Assembly (NCBI GenBank): GCA_029856625.1
Contig: JAHKLG010000017.1
Location: forward strand, 1-15,747
Reading direction: 5' to 3'
DNA from: Candidatus Njordarchaeota archaeon
Lineage (GTDB): Archaea > Asgardarchaeota > Njordarchaeia > Njordarchaeales > Njordarchaeaceae
DNA length: 15,747 bases
The notes below the pieces were generated by a model, which was given only the letters and a program-made list of their open reading frames with translations, was not told the DNA's origin and did not search any database. This document shows positions 1 to 6,886 of this stretch, piece after piece. Position numbers and translations under genes: made by a program. Each line of letters starts with the position of its first letter. Within the stretch, counting starts at the first letter, position 1.

Positions 1-28
1 AAGGTATCAGAAAATTACCTAGAAATAT

Positions 29-1882
29 TTATTCTTTGTTAAAGAATTCGAGAGCGAATTCTAATGCTGCTTCTTGATTTACGATTTTATAATTCCTTTT
101 AAACATGTAAGGAAGTAGCTGGAAGTATCTTTTATCCGCGTATCTTTCATCAGCAGCTATGAATAGGGCTCTATCATTAGGTGATCTTACAGCTCTTCCT
201 AATGCCTGCGAAACTCTTCTAAAAGCGGGCAATATATAAGCATAGAATCTTCCTTTTTCTTCTCCATAGAGTTTTACATAATAATCGATGTAGAGCTTTG
301 TTCTCAGTGTAACCCTGTCGAATGGTATGCCAACGAGAATCACTACCTCTAAAGCTTCTCCTGGCAGATCTATTCCTTCCGAGAATCTACCTTGCATAGA
401 AGCACATAAAATTCCTCCCCTCGATTCTTTGAATTCTGTAAGCATTTTTCTGGCCTCATCGCCGCTCATCTCTTCATGTTCTATAAAGATTCTCCTATCC
501 ATTTCCTTAGCCACCTTAAGGATAGGTGCTATTAAATCATTTAGTATCCTATAGCTAGCGAAGAATATTGCTGTGTTTCTCTCAATTATCCTTAGCATCC
601 TTTCCAAGAATAGGGAATATTCTCTTCTCATGTCTTCTGGGAGCTCTTCACCTTTAGTTGATAATCCCTTAGTGATAAGAGAAAGAACATTCGTCTTAGG
701 AATTTCGAATTTATCGGATAATGCCTCATAACCCATTAAGCCAATAATTTCAGCAAACGCCTCATAAGGTCTGAGAGTCCCAGACATGAAAACTATGCTG
801 TAAAAATCATGCCAAGCATCCATTAGGACCTCAGACGCTCTCATATCCCAGAGTTCAAAAACAATTCGATTCTTGTCTCTATACTTTAGAAAAACGATAC
901 CATCCCTATCAATGTTTTCCAGAGCATTTTCGAAAAAATCAATTAGGTGCCTCAGAGAAGATCTAGGAGATTTTCCCTCCCTAATCTTCATAGTATATAT
1001 TTTAGACACAAGTTTTCTAGCATAATTAAAATCCTCATCATGGATTCCAACCTCCTCAACTATCTCTAAAGGATCAAATATAGCCTCATCCTCTCTTAAG
1101 CTCTGGGCTTCATCTTTTAAAATCTTATAGAGCATTTCTAGCTTCTCAAGAAGATTAATAGCTTTATTATCTTTAAACTGCTTAACCTCATTTATTGCTC
1201 TCTCAACAGTTCCTAGAGTTATTTGATCAGAATTTAGCGAGGAGATCAAGTGTTGCAGATTATGAGCCTCATCAACAACCAATATGGCGCCCTTAAACCT
1301 CACATAGCTCATGAGGCTCCATTTTATTCTCTCAGAGAAAACATAGTTATAACTCATTGATATCACATCAGCTCTAGAAGCAAGAATTAACTGCGCGAAG
1401 TAGGGGCATACGTGTTTTTTGGTTCCTAATTCAAGAATATCAGAGAAGGTTAAGGGTTTACCTGGATATAGTTCTATCCTGGCTAAATTTGCGTAATATG
1501 GGCATTCCTTACGCATCTTTCTACAGAATACACTTACTCCCTCCTGATCTCTAATCCCCCTGCTTCTAGCTAGCAAGCACATGTCTCTCTTTCCTCTAAT
1601 AGAAAGGCCAAAGAAATCAGCTCCGGTTTTTTCATTTATTATCCTCAGTTCCTCAATCGGTCTATCAGTTTCATTACCAGTTCTAACAACCCATAATAAG
1701 GGAATACCATATTCTTCCACAACAGGGAGAGCTGCTGCTAGCACAACTGGCGTTTTCCCGTATCCAGTTGGAGCATCAAATAATACCCTAGAACCACTCT
1801 CTATCAATTTATTCAGTTTCTTAATTATCATTGCTTGTCTAAATCTAGGCCTATAAGGGAAATACCTAAGAGCATCACTCAA
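29..1882 (-). CDS. XPD/Rad3-family Fe-S DNA helicase
   Basis: Superfamily 2 DNA helicase of the XPD/Rad3 type, expected to unwind DNA 5'-3' with ATP in repair or related DNA transactions in the cytoplasm. Visible motifs in order: Walker A APTGYGKT (residues 37-44), motif Ia-like VVRTGNE (65-71), DEAH box (204-207), motif III MSGTL (366-370), motif V MQGRFSEGIDLPG (496-508) and motif VI QALGRAVRS (559-567). Cys102, Cys120, Cys127 and Cys159 lie between Walker A and the DEAH box, where XPD enzymes bind a 4Fe-4S cluster; the gap between the second and third cysteines is longer than the usual CxxC. The 617-residue length is slightly above typical archaeal XPD. The start is TTG at 1882 with only a weak Shine-Dalgarno, consistent with a very short leader behind a TATA-like box near 1899-1914. 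It diverges from the phosphoesterase gene. Whether this is the orthologue of XPD or a paralogue cannot be settled here, so no symbol is given. Confidence 0.95.
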   Translation of the reverse strand: MSDALRYFPYRPRFRQAMIIKKLNKLIESGSRVLFDAPTGYGKTPVVLAAALPVVEEYGIPLLWVVRTGNETDRPIEELRIINEKTGADFFGLSIRGKRDMCLLARSRGIRDQEGVSVFCRKMRKECPYYANLARIELYPGKPLTFSDILELGTKKHVCPYFAQLILASRADVISMSYNYVFSERIKWSLMSYVRFKGAILVVDEAHNLQHLISSLNSDQITLGTVERAINEVKQFKDNKAINLLEKLEMLYKILKDEAQSLREDEAIFDPLEIVEEVGIHDEDFNYARKLVSKIYTMKIREGKSPRSSLRHLIDFFENALENIDRDGIVFLKYRDKNRIVFELWDMRASEVLMDAWHDFYSIVFMSGTLRPYEAFAEIIGLMGYEALSDKFEIPKTNVLSLITKGLSTKGEELPEDMRREYSLFLERMLRIIERNTAIFFASYRILNDLIAPILKVAKEMDRRIFIEHEEMSGDEARKMLTEFKESRGGILCASMQGRFSEGIDLPGEALEVVILVGIPFDRVTLRTKLYIDYYVKLYGEEKGRFYAYILPAFRRVSQALGRAVRSPNDRALFIAADERYADKRYFQLLPYMFKRNYKIVNQEAALEFALEFFNKE

Positions 1883-1968
1883 AGTTTCTCACGGAATCAA
1901 TAAAATTATAGAATTTTAATAAAGCTGTTAAGCATTTTAAATAAAAACTTTCCTTACGCGGGAGAAAT
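1883..1968. promoter_or_regulatory. Divergent promoter region, helicase / phosphoesterase
   Basis: This 86-base spacer separates two divergently read genes. For the plus-strand gene, TTTTAAATA at 1935-1943 is a good TATA box, followed by GGAG at 1961-1964 just before the ATG at 1969. For the minus-strand helicase, an AT-rich box at 1899-1914 (minus strand TTCTATAATTTTATTG) sits at a distance that would start transcription close to the TTG start. Both genes therefore probably have very short leaders. Assignment is from spacing and composition only. Confidence 0.5.
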
Positions 1969-2709
1969 ATGCGAATTCTCATAATCTCCGATGTTCACGC
2001 TAATCTCTACGCACTCAGAGCTATCTTAGAGAGAGCTAGGGGTTATGATTATGCTATTTTTGTTGGAGACAGTGTTGATTATGGACCACACCCTGTAGAG
2101 GTTATCGATTTATTGAAGGAGAGCATTGACATTTGGGTGATGGGGAATCACGATAATGCTGTAGCTTGGAATGTTGATTGTGGATGTAGTAGTAAGATGC
2201 ATGGACTCAGCGTATATACCCGAAAGAGTATATCCCTTAAAATGCTTGGTGAAGAGGAAATACGTTTCCTCCAATCATTACCACTGAGAAGAAAAATTGA
2301 TATCGAAGGCACTAAATTCTACGTAGTACACGCAACTCCAAGAGATCCCTTATACACTTATATGCACCCTACAGTCACTCCAGATGAGCTAAAGAAACTC
2401 CTCTACGAAAAAACAGCTGAGGGAGAGAAACTTATTGAGGCAGACTACTTAATAGTTGGTCATACTCATATTCCCATGTTGAGGGAATGGGGGTCACTTC
2501 GTATCATAAATCCGGGATCTGTGGGACAACCAAGAGATGGTGATAATAGAGCTTCCTACGCAATTATAGAATTGGATAGGGGAGAAATACTCCTAAGAAA
2601 AGCACGTTATGACACAGAAAAAACAATAGAAGATATCAAAAAACTGGGGCTCGAAAAAAGCTTTGAGCAACTCTTAATCAAGATCCTCATAACTGGTTGT
2701 ATTCCCTAG
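1969..2709 (+). CDS. Calcineurin-like metallophosphoesterase
   Basis: Cytoplasmic metal-dependent phosphoesterase of the calcineurin-like superfamily, related to archaeal MJ0936-type phosphodiesterases; the natural substrate is unknown. All metal-ligand motifs are present: ISDVH (Asp8, His10), FVGDSVDYGP (Asp34), MGNHD (Asn60, His61), VVHATP (His121) and VGHTH (His165, His167), followed by the NPGSVGQPRDG signature (181-191). The 246-residue length is larger than the minimal MJ0936 type, the extra part being a helical insert around residues 70-160. No signal peptide or membrane segment is seen. Start ATG at 1969 is chosen because of the GGAG at 1961-1964 and the fit of the N-terminal strand. 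The stop codon lies at the edge of a strong inverted-repeat region downstream, so the mRNA 3' end may be structured. Specific cellular role not assignable. Confidence 0.93.
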   Translation: MRILIISDVHANLYALRAILERARGYDYAIFVGDSVDYGPHPVEVIDLLKESIDIWVMGNHDNAVAWNVDCGCSSKMHGLSVYTRKSISLKMLGEEEIRFLQSLPLRRKIDIEGTKFYVVHATPRDPLYTYMHPTVTPDELKKLLYEKTAEGEKLIEADYLIVGHTHIPMLREWGSLRIINPGSVGQPRDGDNRASYAIIELDRGEILLRKARYDTEKTIEDIKKLGLEKSFEQLLIKILITGCIP

Positions 2710-2845
2710 ATACCATTCATCATAACCGTGCCATCATATATCGCTTTGTACCAAATGGTATCTGGCACGGTTAGATTCATCACGGTCTCCCCCAGCCCCC
2801 TCACCGTAGGCTTTGACCTACGGGTCTTGGAAACTGGGGGTCACC
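2709..2845. ncRNA. GC-rich structured element, candidate RNA or 3'-UTR structure
   Basis: Four paired segments lie within 137 bases. GATACCATT (2709-2717) is complementary to AATGGTATC (2754-2762), and AACCGTGCCA (2724-2733) is complementary to TGGCACGGTT (2763-2772). The order A-B-A'-B' is interleaved, as in a pseudoknot or a two-state switch. Then CCCCCAG (2789-2795) pairs with CTGGGGG (2834-2840), with GGT/ACC outside it (2784-2786 / 2843-2845), and encloses CCGTAGG-CTTTGA-CCTACGG (2804-2823). By hand count 42 of 65 bases at 2781-2845 are G or C, far above the surroundings. In AT-rich thermophiles such islands often mark stable RNAs. No tRNA, RNase P, SRP, H/ACA or complete C/D-box pattern was recognised on either strand, so strand and class are open. 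It directly follows the phosphoesterase stop codon. Confidence 0.45.
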
Positions 2846-2895
2846 ATTAATTCCTAAATATTTTTCCTCATATAAATTTATGATGAGGATTCCCC

Positions 2896-3021
2896 ATGAG
2901 TTATCTTACTCTGACTTTACCATTCAATGTTAATGGTATAGAAGCAAAAATTTTTCTATTTGAGGAGTGGGGAAATTTGATATATTATTCTTCGATATTA
3001 TATGGTAATAAATATCATTAA
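2896..3021 (+). CDS. Possible 41-residue small protein
   Basis: An open frame starts with ATG at 2896 and ends with TAA at 3019-3021, coding a 41-residue peptide beginning MSYLTLTLPFNVNG and containing FLFEEWGN, with no recognised family. It is preceded by two TATA-like stretches, taaatattt near 2854 and tataaattta at 2871-2880, the first giving a leader of about a dozen bases and the second an almost leaderless start. There is no Shine-Dalgarno. It ends 24 bases before the nucleotidyltransferase-like gene in the same direction and could be its first cotranscribed gene. The frame is short and AT-rich, so chance is a real alternative; the promoter could instead serve only the next two genes. 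Confidence 0.3.
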   Translation: MSYLTLTLPFNVNGIEAKIFLFEEWGNLIYYSSILYGNKYH

Positions 3022-3045
3022 TTTTGATTTTTCAAGGATAGTATA

Positions 3046-3315
3046 ATGCCCCTTAAACTTATTGTACATGAGCCCATCTCTCCACTGGACAACATTGTTA
3101 TTAAATTATTTGAGGTTTTGATTAGAGAACTGGATGATATTCTGCTTTTAATTGAATCGCATGATGGTTGGGATGGTAGTAATGTTAGGGTTGTCGTTAA
3201 GGTTAAGAGTGACGAAGTTGTTGAGAAAGTCTTCGACGCGATAGAGAGAGTTGAGAGAGAGCTTGGACTCCCTGGAAAAATAATACCAGATATCGTGACC
3301 CCCGATGAGTCATGA
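3046..3315 (+). CDS. Minimal nucleotidyltransferase-like protein, probably inactive; HEPN partner
   Basis: Small 89-residue protein read just ahead of a HEPN gene and overlapping it by 11 bases (3305-3315), the arrangement of MNT-HEPN toxin-antitoxin modules. The predicted order of strands and helices fits the minimal nucleotidyltransferase fold: helix (about 14-31), strand ILLLIES (32-38), loop with DGWDGSN, strand VRVVVKVKS, helix EVVEKVFDAIERVEREL and a last strand ending in PDIVTPDE. However, the G-S and D-x-D active-site residues of the family are absent: the place where DxD is expected reads NVRVVV. It therefore probably binds the HEPN protein rather than modifying it. Start ATG at 3046 is supported by the AAGGAT upstream. 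The family assignment rests on gene order and fold pattern, not on motifs, so it remains tentative. Confidence 0.55.
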   Translation: MPLKLIVHEPISPLDNIVIKLFEVLIRELDDILLLIESHDGWDGSNVRVVVKVKSDEVVEKVFDAIERVERELGLPGKIIPDIVTPDES

Positions 3316-3721
3316 AGTGTATTTCAGGAAATTCAAGATATTTTATGAAGAGGCTCTAAGGGATCTGGATATAGAGGCATATAACAAGGCTATATCGACT
3401 TTATGGTTTTCCATAGAAGCCTTACTGCGTGGACTCCTCCTTAAAGTCAATAAAACTCCTCCAGAACGAGCTGGTAAGCTAATTAATGTAGCTATAGAAG
3501 TATTATTTAGGGATATAGAGGATATATTTCATTTATCTAGAATACTAAATTCCCTATATTATCGAAGGAAAGAAATCGACCATAGAAAAAAGATTGCAGA
3601 CAAAGCTGATGCAGAAAAAGCATTACAGAAATACATGAAAGCAACATCAATAATAAGCAAGAAATATTCATGGATCAAGCAATATCTCAAAGTAAACAAT
3701 AGTCAAAATCCTGATGATTAA
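3305..3721 (+). CDS. HEPN-domain protein (putative ribonuclease toxin)
   Basis: All-helical 138-residue HEPN protein. Helices at roughly 5-20, 24-50, 55-87 and 100-128 form the usual bundle; the second helix has the typical KAISTLWFSIEALLRGLL pattern. The HEPN ribonuclease motif is visible as R88-K-E-I-D-H93 (R-x4-H), preceded by YYR. The residue two after the histidine is Lys, not the Tyr that MntA-type antitoxins adenylylate in HepT (RX4-6HXY). It starts at ATG 3305 inside the end of the upstream gene, which implies translational coupling. By family knowledge such proteins cleave RNA when freed from their partner; here activity is inferred only from the retained R and H. The C-terminus (KVNNSQNPDD) is polar and probably disordered. 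A non-toxic RNA-binding role is the alternative. Confidence 0.8.
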   Translation: MSHEVYFRKFKIFYEEALRDLDIEAYNKAISTLWFSIEALLRGLLLKVNKTPPERAGKLINVAIEVLFRDIEDIFHLSRILNSLYYRRKEIDHRKKIADKADAEKALQKYMKATSIISKKYSWIKQYLKVNNSQNPDD

Positions 3722-3933
3722 ATATTACCAATGGGTCTCGAATAAATGTAATGGGAACATACTTATTATCATCATCAAATACAGATAAATGCAAATCTAA
3801 AGTCTTCTAACTCAAGAGAAAAATATTTTATCGTTATTCATATACAGAAAATCATGCAAAGGGATTAAAATCTACCCTAGAAAGTTAGTTAATTTCCTAT
3901 TACCTTTACCAGTCATTTTATTCGATAAGATAT

Positions 3934-5316
3934 CTACTTGGCCCTCTTTTCTGGCTCGGGAACGAATAGTATAAATAATGCTGTCGTGAAGAACCCTATG
4001 AACGCGCTTATGATGAATACGATTGCTACCCCAGGCAAGTTAATCCCCAAGATATTGAACTCTAATTTAGAAGTCATTGAGTATATCCATCCTCCAAACG
4101 GAGCTGCTGCAGCACCAAAGTTAAATAATGTCTGAACAGTCCCGAAAACTTTCCCTCGTAATTCTCTTGGAACTAAATCGCCTTGCAGGGCTCTGTAAGC
4201 TGGGGACATAATGTTAAATGATATACTTCTAATCACATACACGCCCAGTAGTGCAGGAACGGTTCTTACGAAGGGTAATAATAGGGTCATAGCTCTTGTG
4301 CTTAATTGACCAAATACTATCAGATTCTTCCTACCAGCTATATCCGAGAGATAACCAGCTGGATAAGAGACCAAGATTCCAGCAATAGCACTAATAGTTG
4401 ATAACCACCCTAATATTATAGGATCGGAGGTGACATACTCATTAACATATATCATGAAGAGGGGGGCGACGAATCCCATCGCAATACCATTAGCAAAACC
4501 CATGATATAGATAACAAAAATTGCTCTACTGATCTCAGGGGGGAGTGATTCCTCTAAGGCAACCCTTAAATCCCTGCGTCTAGCTCTCTCACTCTTCACT
4601 ACTGGTCTAATAGTCTCCCTTAGAAGAAATGAGAGAACGAATGAGAACAAGGATAGAATAAATAGCGCATAAAATGGAAACTTAAAGGCGTCTGGAACTC
4701 CCAGATTGAAGTACATGACACCAAACTTATATACATATACTCCTAAAGCTGGGCCTATCGCGAAGCTAGCATTAGTAGCCATCATATAAATACTTACCCA
4801 TCGTCCCCTCTCTCTCCATGGAGCGGAATCAACAATTAAAGCTTCGGCTACCGGCCATACCATTGCAGAAGCTATTCCTTGCAATGCACGCATGATTAAG
4901 AGGTGAATCCATGTAGTTGATAATATGTATCCATATGATATAAGCGTGTAAAGAAAAAGCCCTATTATTATAAGTTTTTTGCGTCCTATAAGATCACTTA
5001 GATTACCAAAATACCTAGCAAGAAATGCTCTGGTTAGCATAAATGCTGACATTAATAAGGAATACTCCACAGCAACTAAGTGTGCCTCTGGTATGGTTTT
5101 CAACTCTTCTGGTAGAGTTGTTAATAGTCCTTCAAAGCTTAAAATGAGATAAATCATAACGATTTGTATCATGCCGAATCCAAGCGTGATAATGAAGCTT
5201 ATCAGTGGTAAAATCACTCGGTTAATAAAATATTTGCTATAATCAACCATATCTGCTTGCATAAAGATTCTCGGAGTGTAAAAGGATTGTAAAAAATATG
5301 ACGTATATAAAATCAT
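3934..5316 (-). CDS. MFS transporter, drug-efflux-like
   Basis: Twelve-helix major facilitator superfamily transporter of 460 residues in the plasma membrane. Motif A appears in both halves, GNLSDLIGRKKL (104-115) and GYLSDIAGRKNL (321-332), and motif B-like RALQGIASAMVWPVAEAL (143-160) includes the conserved Arg and Gly. A charged cytoplasmic loop (about 233-260, rich in Arg) separates the two six-helix halves. The pattern fits proton-coupled exporters of small organic molecules; the substrate cannot be read from sequence. ATG at 5314-5316 overlaps the upstream gene's TGA as ATGA, so the two are translationally coupled. Met19 (5262) or Met23 (5250) are possible alternative starts because the first helix begins near residue 33. 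Pairing with a cysteine hydrolase hints that it moves a substrate or product of that enzyme, but this is inference. Confidence 0.92.
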   Translation of the reverse strand: MILYTSYFLQSFYTPRIFMQADMVDYSKYFINRVILPLISFIITLGFGMIQIVMIYLILSFEGLLTTLPEELKTIPEAHLVAVEYSLLMSAFMLTRAFLARYFGNLSDLIGRKKLIIIGLFLYTLISYGYILSTTWIHLLIMRALQGIASAMVWPVAEALIVDSAPWRERGRWVSIYMMATNASFAIGPALGVYVYKFGVMYFNLGVPDAFKFPFYALFILSLFSFVLSFLLRETIRPVVKSERARRRDLRVALEESLPPEISRAIFVIYIMGFANGIAMGFVAPLFMIYVNEYVTSDPIILGWLSTISAIAGILVSYPAGYLSDIAGRKNLIVFGQLSTRAMTLLLPFVRTVPALLGVYVIRSISFNIMSPAYRALQGDLVPRELRGKVFGTVQTLFNFGAAAAPFGGWIYSMTSKLEFNILGINLPGVAIVFIISAFIGFFTTALFILFVPEPEKRAK

Positions 5317-5909
5317 TTAAATAGTATATTTTCTACCTTTGTTAAAATTCCCCTATAGAGGAAACTGATTTGTCTGAGACTAGCATGATAATCAAAATCA
5401 TTAAGAGCGGCTATTGCATCAATCGGAACAATCACCTTATAACCTAGTAGGGCAGCAGAGCCAGCAGTATGGAGCACACATATATTAGCTACAGTACCAG
5501 TGATGACAAGATTTCTAATACCATATATTCTTAGAATATGATCTAAGGGCGTGCCAAAGAAAGCATCGTATCTCAATTTCTTAATCAGTATATCACTCTC
5601 AAGAGGCTTCAATTCCTCAACAATCTCAGCACCCCAGGTATTAGCCACAGCATGCTCTCCCCATATCTTGAATTCTGGGTCATCCTTCATATGCCAGTCT
5701 TGAGTATAAATTACTTTCACGCCAGCCGCACGAGCTCTATCCAATAACTCCTTTATTTTTGGGATTATATTCCTTGCAGATGGCACAAATAGTTTCCCAT
5801 CTGGATGAGCAAAATCATTCTGCATATCAACGATTATTAAAGCAGTCTCTTTAGAAGAAATCTCAACCTTCCCAGATATTTCATACTCGGGCACTTCTAC
5901 CATTACCAT
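5313..5909 (-). CDS. Nicotinamidase/isochorismatase-type cysteine hydrolase
   Basis: Cytoplasmic cysteine hydrolase of the isochorismatase superfamily, 198 residues from the chosen start. The catalytic triad is visible: Asp28 in IIVDMQNDF, Lys111 in KKLRYDAFFGT, and Cys144 in GTVANICVLHTA. Asp71 and His73 (TQDWH) and His86 (WGEHAV) match the metal ligands of nicotinamidases such as the Pyrococcus enzyme, so conversion of nicotinamide to nicotinate in NAD salvage is the leading guess; related amidases and other ureido or amide hydrolases are alternatives. The start is set at ATG 5909 because GGGAGGG (minus strand, 5923-5917) lies 7 bases upstream; the frame is open further to a TTG at 5936. 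It is the first gene of an operon with the MFS exporter. Confidence 0.88.
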   Translation of the reverse strand: MVMVEVPEYEISGKVEISSKETALIIVDMQNDFAHPDGKLFVPSARNIIPKIKELLDRARAAGVKVIYTQDWHMKDDPEFKIWGEHAVANTWGAEIVEELKPLESDILIKKLRYDAFFGTPLDHILRIYGIRNLVITGTVANICVLHTAGSAALLGYKVIVPIDAIAALNDFDYHASLRQISFLYRGILTKVENILFK

Positions 5910-5936
5910 AGAAAAACCCTCCCTAAGAAGTCTCAA

Positions 5937-6355
5937 TCAAAAATTAGATAATCAATTACTCTTCACCTAATCTGACCATCATACAATCATCTAAAACGCT
6001 GGAGCAATAAGATGTGCCTTAGAAGTTTTAATTCATTATGGGGATTTCCCTTATCTACCAATATCTTATTGTTTCTTTTCGCCACTTACCCCTTATCTTA
6101 ATCTATTTTGCTTTTAAATATTTCGTGCGAGACTTAGGCATTATCTCTATTTTAAATCCTCGAATCAATAACAGTGTTATAGATCACATAAATTTCATTA
6201 CTCAAATCTTAAAGATTGATAGAGTATGCCAAAGAGGTCATCCACGAGGGTACGCACGCTTCTATATAGAATGAGGAATCTCTTAAAGTAAGAGAGGGTT
6301 ACGTAAAGCTAATGTGCTTTTAACCTAATAATTATGTAACTCTATTTTCTTTTTA
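5937..6355. other. Intergenic region with hairpins, no convincing gene
   Basis: This 419-base stretch lies upstream of the hydrolase operon and at the 3' end of the PaREP1 gene. A 78-codon plus-strand open frame (6038-6274) has no recognisable domain, no clear ribosome site and looks like chance. Positions 6226-6262 are richer in G and C than their surroundings. From 6279 onward there are stem-loops followed by a T-rich run on the plus strand, described separately. TATA-like boxes on the plus strand near 6115-6125 and 6186-6194 could drive a short RNA, but no known RNA class was recognised. Confidence 0.3.
6279..6355 (+). terminator. Tandem stem-loops plus T-rich tract
   Basis: TCTCTTA-AAG-TAAGAGA (6279-6295) is a perfect 7-bp hairpin. 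It is followed by GGTTA-cgt-AAAGC / GCTTT-TAACC (6297-6325), ten pairs with a three-base bulge. An alternative longer pairing joins AGAGGGTTACGTAA (6293-6306) to TTATGTAACTCT (6332-6343). A T-rich stretch, ttttctttttatta, follows at about 6344-6357. On the plus strand this resembles the 3' end of a transcript. No plus-strand gene is evident upstream, so it could also be the 3' structure of an unannotated RNA or a structure at the end of the convergent PaREP1 mRNA. Confidence 0.3.
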
Positions 6356-6838
6356 TTATAGGTTAGCAAATCTCCTTAACTTATTTATTAAAGTCTTTAT
6401 GTCCTTAAGGGCATGTCTAACATCTTCTAATGGGGCCCATTTCTCATAGAAATTTATATGCATGCTTACGGCAGTCCTCCAAAGTTTTCGAATCTCTTCA
6501 TCCCCCATTACTTTAGATAACTCATTTATAAATTCCCACAATTCACCATGGCTAGTAAGCCTTAAACCCTTCAATTTTAGCGCTACTGCTTTTACACAGG
6601 TGGCCGCAGCTCCCCACATTTTCTCTGAAGCTTGTATCGAGTCTCCTTTCCGCAACATATCCTCAGCATCTTTTAGATATTTTTCACATAGCTTAAGGTA
6701 CAATTCCACTTTATCCTCTGGATTTTGGGACACATGGTCAACAATTATCTCAGCAATGTACTCTTCCAAGTTTATGCCTCTTCTCTTTGATTCCTCGATT
6801 ATTTTTCTTTTAACCCTTTCGGGAAGAATTATCTCCAT
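6356..6838 (-). CDS. PaREP1-family (HEPN-like) protein
   Basis: Protein of the PaREP1 family, an all-helical group expanded in crenarchaea, related to HEPN proteins and without an established biochemical role. From the chosen start it has 160 residues. The first 35 residues (MEIILPERVKRKIIEESKRRG then INLEEYIAEIIVDHV) have the strand-helix-helix look of a ribbon-helix-helix DNA-binding or dimerisation unit. The family core follows: ELYLKLCEKYLKDAEDML, then GDSIQASEKMWGAAATCVKA, a conserved His in TSHGELWEF, and a SMHINFYE segment near the end. The start at ATG 6838 is preferred to the upstream ATG at 6886 because the TATA-like TTTAAAATTAAATA overlaps the longer version and GGTG precedes 6838 at ribosome-site distance. 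An inverted repeat lies between that TATA box and the start, which suggests autoregulation if the N-terminus binds DNA. Confidence 0.85.
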   Translation of the reverse strand: MEIILPERVKRKIIEESKRRGINLEEYIAEIIVDHVSQNPEDKVELYLKLCEKYLKDAEDMLRKGDSIQASEKMWGAAATCVKAVALKLKGLRLTSHGELWEFINELSKVMGDEEIRKLWRTAVSMHINFYEKWAPLEDVRHALKDIKTLINKLRRFANL

Positions 6839-6846
6839 GTAAAGCA

Positions 6847-6885
6847 CCGAGATGTTAAAGTCTCGGGTATTTAATTTTAAAAGCA
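6847..6885 (-). promoter_or_regulatory. PaREP1 promoter with inverted-repeat operator candidate
   Basis: On the minus strand TTTAAAATTAAATA (about 6870-6883) is a TATA-like box. Between it and the ATG at 6838 lies CCGAGATGTTAAAGTCTCGG (plus strand, 6847-6866), two 6-base arms CCGAGA/TCTCGG separated by 8 bases. It sits about where transcription should begin, where a repressor would block initiation. As RNA it could also form a short hairpin in the leader. Only symmetry and position support this. Confidence 0.45.
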
Positions 6886-6886
6886 T

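Noticed and set aside
2717..2784. Minus-strand C/D-box RNA with GTGATGA and ATGATGA
   Set aside because: Two good C boxes occur, but no CTGA D box lies between or soon after them.
2709..2845. H/ACA RNA, tRNA, RNase P or SRP RNA
   Set aside because: Hairpins exist but there is no ACA box after the lower stem, no K-turn, no T-loop pattern and none of the conserved cores I know for these RNAs.
2880..2914. Possible C/D-box RNA: ATGATGA followed by CTGA
   Set aside because: The C-like and D-like boxes are present 24 bases apart, but there is no second C'/D' pair and no terminal stem; the stretch also overlaps a TATA box and a candidate small gene.
6038..6274. 78-codon plus-strand frame
   Set aside because: No domain, no ribosome site and no clear promoter; an ordinary chance frame in AT-rich DNA.
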